From assembly GCA_017645985.1 (NCBI GenBank), contig JAGCNK010000021.1, forward strand, positions 1 to 13,723: DNA of 13,723 bases, in the 5' to 3' direction. The notes under the pieces are model-generated. The model saw only the letters and a program-made list of their open reading frames with translations. It was not told the origin of the DNA and did no database searches. The position numbers and the translations under genes were made by a program. This document shows, piece after piece, positions 7,555-13,723 of the stretch (positions are counted from its first letter, which is position 1; every line of letters starts with the position of its first letter). The stretch comes from Bacteroidales bacterium (GTDB lineage Bacteria; Bacteroidota; Bacteroidia; Bacteroidales; UBA3824).

Positions 7555-9807
7555 ATGCTTCACGATTTAGGAATAATTATGTTGGTGGCAGGTGCCATCA
7601 GTCTATTGTGCAAATGGCTTAAACAGCCTGTAGTATTGGGATATATAGTTGCCGGAATACTTGCCGGGCCATACGTGTGCGGCAGTTCGTGGGTCAACGT
7701 AGAAAGCGCCGAAACCTGGGGCGAGGTGGGCGTAATATTCCTTCTCTTTACCCTCGGTCTCGAATTTTCGTTCAAAAAACTTCTGAAAATGGGCTCCACG
7801 GCGTTCATCGGATGCCTTACCATTGTGGTGGGAATGATGGGCTGCGGATTTATGCTCGGACGAATGATGGGCTGGTCGGAAATGAACTCGCTGTTTCTCG
7901 GCGGTATGCTCTGTATGTCGTCTACCACGATTGTGTTCAAGGCTCTCGACGACCTCGGACTACGTCAGCACAAGTTTGCCGAAATATGTTTCGGAATCCT
8001 CGTTGTAGAAGATTTGTTCGCTGTGGTTTTGATGGTGCTACTGGCGTCGATAGCTGTTAACCAGCAGTTCGACGGCGCAGAGATGCTTGGTCAGGTGGCA
8101 AAACTTGTGGCATACCTGATGTTCTGGTTCGTGGCAGGTATCACGCTGATACCGTCGCTGCTCAAAAAATGCCGCGAATACCTCAACGACGAAACTATGA
8201 CCATTGTGGCACTCGGACTCTGCCTCGGTATGGTGCTTATAGCCAAAATGGCAGGATTCAGCGAGGCTCTCGGCGCGTTTGTGATGGGTTCTATTTTGTC
8301 GGAAACCGTTGAATGCGAACGTATTGAGAAACTGATGTCGCCAATCAAAAACCTCTTTGGTGCGATATTTTTCGTGTCGGTGGGAATGATGATTTCGCCC
8401 GCCACTTTGGCAGAATACTGGCTGCCTATACTTGTGATTACTCTCACCGTAATATTCGGACAGATAATATTTGCCACACTCGGCATCACGCTTTCTGGTC
8501 AGCCGATGAAACTGGCTATGCAGTCGGCCTTTGCGCTCACGCAGGTGGGCGAGTTCGCTTTCATCATTGCGCAGTTTGGCGAGTCGATAGGCGTTACCGA
8601 AAAATTCCTCTACCCCGTTGTGGTGGCGGTGTCGGTTATCACCACATTTCTCACACCTTATACAATACGACTTTCAGAACCGGCCTACAAGATGCTGGAA
8701 CGAGTGCTGCCAAAGAGATTCTTCGACTTTGTGGGACGGCTTTCGCAAGGCAAAAGCACCATCGCACAGCAGAGCATTCTCAGGCAACTGCTCAAAAAGG
8801 TGGGTCTCACCGTGGCGGTATACAGCGTAGTAAGCATCTTTGTGATAACGCTTTACCAACAGTTTGTATCAAGCTGGATAGTTGACGCAGTCAAGGCTGT
8901 AACTCCCGACAATCTGGAATGGGTATCGCGACTGGTGGCTATGGTTGTGCTGCTGATTATCCTTTCGCCGTTTATCTACAAGATGGTGGCAAGTCACAAA
9001 TCAGCACCCGAGACCCTGGCTCTGAGCCGCGACAACTCGTACCGAAGGGCAACGCTTGTGGCTCTCTACGCCGCAAGAATGATTTTGGCAATGATTTTCA
9101 TCACATTCTGCATAGGTCAGTATTTCAACCTCACGCTCGGTGTGCTTGTGGTTTCCGCCATAGCCATCGTGATAGTGATACTGCTGTCGAGCAAGGTGCA
9201 CAAGCAGTCGTCGGACATAGAGCAGCATTTTATCGACAACCTTTCGGCACGTGAGCGCGAACAGGAAAACAACCGCTCGGTAAGGCGCGAGGTTGAGGCT
9301 GCTTTTCTCAATTACGACCTCCATCTTGCCGACTTTGAACTAAATCCGCAGTCGCTCTATTGCGGACATCAGCTTTTGAATCTCGACCTTCGCCGCTCGT
9401 GCGGTGTCAACATTGTGCGCATAGTGCGTGGCGGAGTCAACATCAACGCACCCGGCGGTCGCGAACGTCTCTATCCGCACGACAGAATTGTGGTGGCAGG
9501 CAGCGACGAACAGATACGACGTTTCCGCAAAGAACTTGACACTGCGGTGCACACAGGCAAGGAAAAACATTCGGCGGGACGAACCTCCACATTCTCGCTC
9601 GAACAGCTTCAGGTATCGCCCGATATGCCATTCTGCGGAAAAACCTTGGCAGAGTCGCGCATCGGCGAAATGGCTCAGTGCGTGGTGCTCGGTATCGAAC
9701 ACGACGGCGAAATATCTATGAACCCCGGAGCCGACGAGATACTATGGCAAGGCGACACCCTGATACTTGCGGGCGAAACCGAGAAAATAAAGAAACTGCT
9801 GGTGTAA
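7555..9807 (+). CDS. CPA2 (Kef-like) cation:proton antiporter with two C-terminal RCK_C domains
   Basis: 750-residue inner-membrane transporter. The first about 380 residues hold the multi-helix CPA2 exchanger core: KQPVVLGYIVAGILAGPY (helix 2), GVIFLLFTLGLEFS, SSTTIVFKALDDLGL and GILVVEDLFAVVL with the expected ion-coupling Asp153. It probably exchanges K+ or Na+ for H+. Residues about 410-555 add four more hydrophobic segments (for example VAVYSVVSIFVITLY and LVVSAIAIVIVILLSS), an insertion seen in the longer Bacteroidota versions. Two RCK_C (TrkA-C) domains follow at about 591-663 and 680-750, each ending in a DRIVVAG or DTLILAG strand. No nucleotide-binding RCK_N domain with a GxGxxG motif is present, unlike KefB/KefC, so gating by NAD(H) or glutathione adducts is not expected by that route; RCK_C domains may bind another small ligand. 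The start is fixed by the promoter only 23 bp upstream. It is divergent from the nSTAND unit and converges on the TIR-like gene with 13 bp between stops. Confidence 0.93.
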   Translation: MLHDLGIIMLVAGAISLLCKWLKQPVVLGYIVAGILAGPYVCGSSWVNVESAETWGEVGVIFLLFTLGLEFSFKKLLKMGSTAFIGCLTIVVGMMGCGFMLGRMMGWSEMNSLFLGGMLCMSSTTIVFKALDDLGLRQHKFAEICFGILVVEDLFAVVLMVLLASIAVNQQFDGAEMLGQVAKLVAYLMFWFVAGITLIPSLLKKCREYLNDETMTIVALGLCLGMVLIAKMAGFSEALGAFVMGSILSETVECERIEKLMSPIKNLFGAIFFVSVGMMISPATLAEYWLPILVITLTVIFGQIIFATLGITLSGQPMKLAMQSAFALTQVGEFAFIIAQFGESIGVTEKFLYPVVVAVSVITTFLTPYTIRLSEPAYKMLERVLPKRFFDFVGRLSQGKSTIAQQSILRQLLKKVGLTVAVYSVVSIFVITLYQQFVSSWIVDAVKAVTPDNLEWVSRLVAMVVLLIILSPFIYKMVASHKSAPETLALSRDNSYRRATLVALYAARMILAMIFITFCIGQYFNLTLGVLVVSAIAIVIVILLSSKVHKQSSDIEQHFIDNLSAREREQENNRSVRREVEAAFLNYDLHLADFELNPQSLYCGHQLLNLDLRRSCGVNIVRIVRGGVNINAPGGRERLYPHDRIVVAGSDEQIRRFRKELDTAVHTGKEKHSAGRTSTFSLEQLQVSPDMPFCGKTLAESRIGEMAQCVVLGIEHDGEISMNPGADEILWQGDTLILAGETEKIKKLLV

Positions 9808-9820
9808 AAAGCCAGGAAGG

Positions 9821-10684
9821 TTATTCGTTGCTTATCTTGTCCAAGAACACTTTGATATCCAACGGAATACGCAGCTGCTCGTTGACGGTGTAATCTATCA
9901 CTCCGTCAAACACAGCCAGTTCGTGCGGATCGGCGTGTTCGCTGTTGCCTGTGATAAAAAGAGGTGCAGACGAGCTGTTGCCGCCGGCATCTTTCCACAC
10001 CTGACGGGCAAAAGAAACTGCCCAATCGGCTGCAAAATTGTAATACACCACTCCTATCTTGCTGTCGGCAAGCTGTGCGCAAATGTATGTGTTGTAATCC
10101 ACATCGCTCGACATACTTATGCCGAGTTTCTCCACACGCTGAAAATCCTTGAGCATATTGTAAACACCCAAAGCCGAATCGCTGTCTAATTCGTTGTACA
10201 TAAAAAAGATGTCGGCGGGTTCGTGCTTGCGGCGTTCCACCTTCTTAACATTGAGAATGTTGCGAATCTCCTCCACAAAAAGTATCGGCGACGGTTTGTC
10301 GGAATATATTGTGTTTTCCACAATGTCGCGGCGGATATGGTTGATGTACGAAAAACCAGACTCAATAGTGGCTGATGGATTCCAAACAAACATTTTGAAA
10401 TCCTTGCCGCACCTCTCCTTGGCTATGCGGAACTGCTGTCCCGGGACTGAATTGTAACCGTCTGTGTCGGGCGAGTAGATGTCGGTAGAACCCAGAATAT
10501 GCACGCTACAATTGGCATTAGCCATAGCATCGGCCGCCTGCTGCAACGACAATCCATCTCCGTCGAAAGCCTGTATGCGGGCATTGCCGAGAACACATTG
10601 CAACTCTCGCTTGATATACTCAATGTCGGGTGTCACCGCAGCGAGAAACACAGTTATAGGTTGACTATATAGGTCGATAAACAT
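9821..10684 (-). CDS. Protein with two tandem TIR-like domains, possible partner of the nSTAND NTPase
   Basis: 287 residues, cytoplasmic by lack of signal or membrane helix. Domain 1 (about 9-145) begins ITVFLAAVTPDIEYIKREL, the flavodoxin-like first strand and helix of TIR-like proteins of the VFLAEVTDDL type. It continues with ANCSVHILGS, then PGQQFRIAKE and FKMFVWNP, the order expected for later strands and helices. Domain 2 (about 156-285) begins ADIFFMYNELDSDSALGVYNML and continues with SKIGVVYYNFAADWAVSFARQVW and a SSSAPLFITG strand. The Glu of NAD-cleaving TIR enzymes is not evident at the helix after GQQF, so this may be an adaptor or sensor rather than an NADase; that reading is tentative because the family is divergent. 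Related tandem TIR-like proteins commonly sit beside nSTAND1 NTPases. Here the NTPase gene lies 2.6 kb away on the same strand, beyond the antiporter. A promoter-like TATATTTG lies 30 bp upstream. No family name is claimed beyond TIR-like. Confidence 0.72.
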   Translation of the reverse strand: MFIDLYSQPITVFLAAVTPDIEYIKRELQCVLGNARIQAFDGDGLSLQQAADAMANANCSVHILGSTDIYSPDTDGYNSVPGQQFRIAKERCGKDFKMFVWNPSATIESGFSYINHIRRDIVENTIYSDKPSPILFVEEIRNILNVKKVERRKHEPADIFFMYNELDSDSALGVYNMLKDFQRVEKLGISMSSDVDYNTYICAQLADSKIGVVYYNFAADWAVSFARQVWKDAGGNSSSAPLFITGNSEHADPHELAVFDGVIDYTVNEQLRIPLDIKVFLDKISNE

Positions 10685-10713
10685 TTACAATTTAATGATG
10701 GTTTTTCGTTATG

Positions 10714-10721
10714 CAAATATA
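10714..10721 (-). promoter_or_regulatory. Promoter -7 box for the TIR-like gene
   Basis: Minus-strand TATATTTG (10721-10714) matches TAnnTTTG exactly and would start transcription about 23 bases before the ATG at 10684. No good TTTG -33 box is visible at the usual distance, so the promoter is weak or activator-dependent. It abuts the T-run of the predicted terminator of the upstream glycosidase gene. Confidence 0.5.
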
Positions 10722-10748
10722 AAAAAAATCTGTAAACCACGTGTCTAC
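10721..10748 (-). terminator. Predicted intrinsic terminator of the GH3 gene
   Basis: On the minus strand, GTAGAC (10748-10743) can pair with GTTTAC (10737-10732), giving six pairs including one G-T, with a five-base loop ACGTG. After three bases comes a run of eight T (10728-10721). The stem is short, so termination may be partial. It begins 20 bp after the GH3 stop codon and precedes the TIR-like gene. Confidence 0.45.
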
Positions 10749-10767
10749 TTTTCTAAAAAATCAACGG

Positions 10768-12867
10768 CTAAATGGTAAATTTGGCCTCCAACTTTTGCAC
10801 GCCCAACTGGTCGGAACGCTTGCAAGGTGCGGCTGCTGCCACAGTTACTGTGTACTCGCCTTTGCGGAGCAGCGGTGTGCCGTCTTCCTCCACTGTCTTG
10901 AAACGTTCTGGCTCGATGTCGAACTCGATAAGCATATCCACGCTCGGATTGATTTCTACCTGCTTGAATGCCGCCAGTTGTCGCAAAGGAGCGTCAACGC
11001 CAGCACCAGGAACAGATATGTATACTTGCACAGTTTCCAAAACGGCAAAGTCAGAATTATTGACAACACGCACTTTGAGGTGCAGTGTCATATTTGTAAA
11101 AATCTGAGCGTCAATAGATTCATAATCAAGCTTGCCATAGCTTAGTCCATATCCGAAGGGATAGAACACATTGGTGTCCATATACTTGTAGGTGCGGTTC
11201 TTCATTGAGTAATCGTCGAACGCAGGCAGCGAATCGCCATCCTCGGGGAATGTTATAGGCAGACGTCCTGAGAAATTGGCATCGCCAAAAATCAAATCGC
11301 CGAGGGCGTAACCGCCTTCCTGTCCTGGATACCACGCCATAATCAAGGCGTCGGCGTAGGGCTCTATCTCACGCATATCCACGGGACTTCCGCCAGTGAG
11401 AACCACAATTATGCCCTCCTTGCCCACATTGCGGCGGCGGTTGTAAAGCTCACGCAAGAAACTTATCTGACATTCGGGCAGCGATAGAGTTGTGCGGTCG
11501 CCCTTGGTTTCCGAATCAATAGCCTCGCCCTCCTCGCCTTCGAGAGTGCCGTTGTTGCCAAGCACCACAACCACATATTCGCTGAGTTCGGCATCGTCGA
11601 AAGCCCAGTTGATAGGATTTTTTGTAACTGTGTTTGGCAGCACGCCCGGACGGAAATCTACCGCAGTGCCGCAGCTTACTTTCGATGCAATACCTTGCAA
11701 ATAAGTGCAATAACGGTCGGAAATGCCATAATAGTTGCCCATCTGGCAGAATGTGTCGGCAGCTCCCGAACCAGTTACATAGAGAGTCTTGATGTCTTTT
11801 TTCAAAGGCAGAACTCCGTTGTTTTTGAGCAGCACCATACTCTTGACAGCGGCATCGTGCGAAAGTTTGATATTCTGCGGCGTGCATACGTCGCTATGTG
11901 TGTAGCACTCGTACCAGTTATGGTCGTCGTGCTGAAGTATTCCAAGTTTTGCCCGGGTCATCAGCAAGGGTTTCAACGCCTTGTCTAAATCTTCCTCTTC
12001 AAGAAGATGCTGCTCCAATGCCTCTTTCAACGCTTTGAAGGTGCATCCGCACTCCACATTAAGTCCCGCTTTTACGGCGGTGGCGGCGGCTTCGGCGGCG
12101 GTGGTAACTATGGCGTGACCCTGATAGATGTCGGCAACAGCGTCGCAGTCTGACACAATGTGTCCCTTGAATCCCCACTTCTTGCGGAGAATGTCGGTAA
12201 GAAGAAGCTTGCTGCCCGAACAGCTCTCGCCGTAAACCCTGTTGTATGCGCCCATCACAATCTCCACTTCGGCATCCTGCACAAGCATTTTAAACGCCGG
12301 AAGATATGTTTCCCAAAGGTCTTTTTTCGATGGAAAGAGATTGACAGAGTGACGCGAAGCCTCCGGACCAGAATGTACGGCAAAGTGCTTGGCGCAGGCT
12401 GCCACCTTCATCATATCCTGACGTCCCTGCATACCTTTCACGAACTGTGTGGCGAGTGTTCCTGTCAAAAAAGGATCTTCGCCGTAGGTCTCCATTCCCC
12501 GTCCCCATCGTGGATCACGGAAGATATTGATGTTTGGAGCCCAGAATGTCAAACCAGTATAGCGTGCGTGGTTGCCAATCTTGCGAGCCTCGTTGAACTT
12601 TGCCCTTGCCTCGGTGGAGATAGTCTCTCCTATTTGATAAAGAAGCTTGCTGTCAAAAGTGGCGGCGAGACCGATAGGTTCGGGAAAAACCGTCGCCTTG
12701 CCGTTGCGACCCACGCCGTGGAGCGACTCGTTCCAATAGTTGTATGGGTCGATTCCAAGTCGCGGAATACCAGGCGCATCGTTCATCATCTGCGATATTT
12801 TCTCGTCGACGGTCATCTCTGCAATCAGAGCGACAACTTTCTTTTCAAGCTCTTTCAATTCGGGCAT
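10768..12867 (-). CDS. Glycoside hydrolase family 3 beta-glycosidase (glucosidase/xylosidase type), apparently cytoplasmic
   Basis: 699 residues. The N-terminal TIM-barrel-like domain shows YNYWNESLHGVGR, APNINIFRDPRWGRGMETYGEDP (109-131) and AKHFAVHSGPE, and IVSDCDAV with the nucleophile expected at Asp240. The second alpha/beta domain has VLLKNNGVLPL, a GNNGTLEGEEGEAIDSETKG stretch (437-456) followed by DR and LSLPECQ carrying the likely acid/base Glu, and AWYPGQEGG. A fibronectin-III-like domain follows at about 590-695. The motif set fits exo-acting beta-xylosidases or beta-glucosidases that release single sugars from oligosaccharides. Length fits the three-domain form without a PA14 insert. 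There is no signal peptide, and an in-frame stop lies shortly upstream of the ATG, so none can be gained by extension. This suggests action on imported oligosaccharides, unlike the many periplasmic GH3 enzymes of Bacteroidales. A promoter-like box sits 35 bp upstream and a terminator-like hairpin follows. Exact substrate cannot be told. Confidence 0.93.
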   Translation of the reverse strand: MPELKELEKKVVALIAEMTVDEKISQMMNDAPGIPRLGIDPYNYWNESLHGVGRNGKATVFPEPIGLAATFDSKLLYQIGETISTEARAKFNEARKIGNHARYTGLTFWAPNINIFRDPRWGRGMETYGEDPFLTGTLATQFVKGMQGRQDMMKVAACAKHFAVHSGPEASRHSVNLFPSKKDLWETYLPAFKMLVQDAEVEIVMGAYNRVYGESCSGSKLLLTDILRKKWGFKGHIVSDCDAVADIYQGHAIVTTAAEAAATAVKAGLNVECGCTFKALKEALEQHLLEEEDLDKALKPLLMTRAKLGILQHDDHNWYECYTHSDVCTPQNIKLSHDAAVKSMVLLKNNGVLPLKKDIKTLYVTGSGAADTFCQMGNYYGISDRYCTYLQGIASKVSCGTAVDFRPGVLPNTVTKNPINWAFDDAELSEYVVVVLGNNGTLEGEEGEAIDSETKGDRTTLSLPECQISFLRELYNRRRNVGKEGIIVVLTGGSPVDMREIEPYADALIMAWYPGQEGGYALGDLIFGDANFSGRLPITFPEDGDSLPAFDDYSMKNRTYKYMDTNVFYPFGYGLSYGKLDYESIDAQIFTNMTLHLKVRVVNNSDFAVLETVQVYISVPGAGVDAPLRQLAAFKQVEINPSVDMLIEFDIEPERFKTVEEDGTPLLRKGEYTVTVAAAAPCKRSDQLGVQKLEAKFTI

Positions 12868-12901
12868 AAGGTGTATTTATTTATTGATTATTAATAGGTT
12901 A

Positions 12902-12909
12902 CAAAAGTA
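12902..12909 (-). promoter_or_regulatory. Promoter -7 box for the GH3 gene
   Basis: Minus-strand TACTTTTG (12909-12902) matches TAnnTTTG and lies in the 44-bp gap before the GH3 ATG at 12867, giving a leader of roughly 28 bases. The nearest TTTG upstream (12938-12935) has a 25-bp spacer, longer than usual, and lies inside the end of the peptidase gene. Read-through from the peptidase gene is an alternative, because no terminator is visible in the gap. Confidence 0.45.
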
Positions 12910-12911
12910 AA

Positions 12912-13661
12912 TTACAAAAATTCGGGACGATATTCAAAGTGCATCGTGTCGTAATGATACCAACGTCCGCCCCAGATAAAGCCGTGTTTCTCAAATACTT
13001 TCACAATCTCCATAGGAATACGGTTGGCATATTTTATCTGGTCGGTTTCTGATTTGCCTTTGTTGGTCCAAAGCCAGTAATTAGAATTGGCCACATTGAT
13101 ATCGAAGGCTATTCCGTAGCTGTGCGCGCTCAATCGGTTTGCTCCACGCACCTGACGCCAGTAAAACGACGACGCCTGCAAAAGGAATTTTTTGAGTTCG
13201 GGTTTCTGTTTTAGTTCCTCGTAAACAGCCTTGAGTTTTTCATTCACGCCGTTCACCTTTGTAATAGGCAGCTGCTGACCAAACCATTCTATCTTTACAA
13301 GGTTTTTCTGAACCTCGGCGGCGCTGCTGCCGTACATTTTTTTAAACAACGCCTCGCAACGGCTACGTCCGCAGTCGCTCAAATATGCGGGTTCGGTCAC
13401 GGTGGTGTCGTATGTCATTGAAAACATATCCTCCACGTCGCTGTTGTCGAGCTTGGTTACAAAATCTTTTTCCTTTCCGTCGTCGTAAACGATACGCGTG
13501 CCGTCGGGAAAAACAATTGCGTTGTCGCTGTACGACAGGTGCATATCGGGATATGCGTCAATAAGTTTCTGTGCGCTGGCAGGAACGCGGGCTGCAATCT
13601 GGGCGTTGCTTATGGATGCTGTCATCAAGAGCGACGCTGCTAAAAAAAATGCTTTCTTCAT
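12912..13661 (-). CDS. Secreted M15 family zinc peptidase (D-Ala-D-Ala carboxypeptidase / endolysin-like)
   Basis: 249 residues with a signal peptide, MKKAFFLAASLLMTASISNA cleaved before Gln21, so it acts in the periplasm. The C-terminal domain has the M15 zinc signature: SAHSYGIAFDIN (178-189) gives His180 and Asp187, and HYDTMHFEYRPE (236-247) gives the third ligand His241 with Asp238 as the likely base. WGGRWYHYD before the last ligand is typical of the M15C group (L-alanyl-D-glutamate endopeptidases and related carboxypeptidases), which cut peptidoglycan stem peptides. Residues about 30-125 form an extra N-terminal region with no recognised motif, including DCGRSRC with two close Cys residues. 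Its likely role is cell-wall remodelling. The gene is upstream of GH3 on the same strand, with a 44-bp gap. No TAnnTTTG box was found in the 62 bp before its ATG, so it may be co-transcribed with a gene beyond the window. Confidence 0.9.
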   Translation of the reverse strand: MKKAFFLAASLLMTASISNAQIAARVPASAQKLIDAYPDMHLSYSDNAIVFPDGTRIVYDDGKEKDFVTKLDNSDVEDMFSMTYDTTVTEPAYLSDCGRSRCEALFKKMYGSSAAEVQKNLVKIEWFGQQLPITKVNGVNEKLKAVYEELKQKPELKKFLLQASSFYWRQVRGANRLSAHSYGIAFDINVANSNYWLWTNKGKSETDQIKYANRIPMEIVKVFEKHGFIWGGRWYHYDTMHFEYRPEFL

Positions 13662-13664
13662 AAT

Positions 13665-13723
13665 TTATGGGGTTTGAATTTTCTGTTTCTTTTTCCGGGC
13701 AAAAAGGTCGTGACGGTTGTTGA
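13665..13723 (-). CDS. Possible C-terminal tail of an upstream leftward gene (uncertain)
   Basis: Two minus-strand frames are open from the window edge. One ends at TAA 13667-13665 after about 18 residues, with a basic tail FARKKKQKIQTP, 3 bp before the peptidase ATG. The other ends at TGA 13660-13658 after about 21 residues and would overlap the ATG by 4 bp. The absence of a promoter-like box here supports an upstream gene, but the stretch is too short to choose a frame or to name a product. Confidence 0.25.
   Translation of the reverse strand, partial: NNRHDLFARKKKQKIQTP

Noticed and set aside
7219..7563. Minus-strand frame of 114 codons across the divergent intergenic region
   Set aside because: It runs through both promoters and the hairpins, starts inside the antiporter gene and is rich in Phe, Cys and Lys as expected for AT-rich non-coding DNA.
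12160..12894. Long plus-strand open frame (244 codons) opposite the GH3 gene
   Set aside because: It lies almost wholly antisense to a well-supported GH3 gene with intact motifs. Its translation shows no domain or signal and it has no promoter-like box.
12868..12911. Intrinsic terminator between the M15 peptidase and GH3 genes
   Set aside because: The gap is AT-rich but forms no GC-containing stem followed by a T-run on the minus strand.
1..13723. Mobile element, prophage or genomic-island boundaries around the NTPase-TIR region
   Set aside because: No integrase, transposase, tRNA or long direct or inverted end repeats were seen, and base and codon usage look similar across all genes by eye.

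Overview
The window looks like ordinary chromosome of a gut- or rumen-type member of the Bacteroidales. The reasons are promoter-like TAnnTTTG boxes close upstream of most transcription-unit starts, no strong Shine-Dalgarno sequences, a lipoprotein signal followed by an Asp-rich stretch, signal peptides cleaved just before Gln, and polysaccharide enzymes (CE15, GH3) typical of that order. The genus cannot be fixed from the sequence. No tRNA, rRNA, CRISPR array, insertion sequence or integrase was seen.

Layout, left to right. (1) 1-417 (+): the 3' end of a CE15 glucuronoyl-esterase-like gene. (2) 7222-419 (-): a compact four-gene unit read leftwards. It encodes a 1084-residue nSTAND1-type NTPase with one membrane helix, a long coiled coil and a WD40-like propeller; a TPR plus outer-membrane-barrel protein; a probably surface-exposed lipoprotein with propeller-like repeats; and a membrane-anchored SpoIIE/PP2C phosphatase. 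The last three genes are separated by 2 bp or overlap by 4 bp. (3) 7223-7554: a 332-bp AT-rich divergent control region with a promoter for each side, plus hairpin-forming sequence that these promoters do not explain. (4) 7555-9807 (+): a Kef-like CPA2 cation:proton antiporter with two RCK_C domains. (5) 10684-9821 (-): a protein with two TIR-like domains of the kind often found beside nSTAND NTPases. (6) 12867-10768 (-): a GH3 glycosidase with no signal peptide. (7) 13661-12912 (-): a secreted M15 zinc peptidase. (8) The right edge may hold the tail of another leftward gene.

Working together (inference): the nSTAND unit has a component for each layer of the envelope. These are a surface lipoprotein, an outer-membrane protein, an inner-membrane NTPase whose coiled coil is long enough to span the periplasm, and an inner-membrane phosphatase with its catalytic domain in the cytoplasm. 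This suggests a trans-envelope sensing pathway ending in dephosphorylation of an unknown cytoplasmic protein. The nearby TIR-like protein, and perhaps the antiporter, are candidate partners. Nothing in the sequence proves whether this is a conflict (anti-phage) system or a housekeeping envelope-stress pathway.
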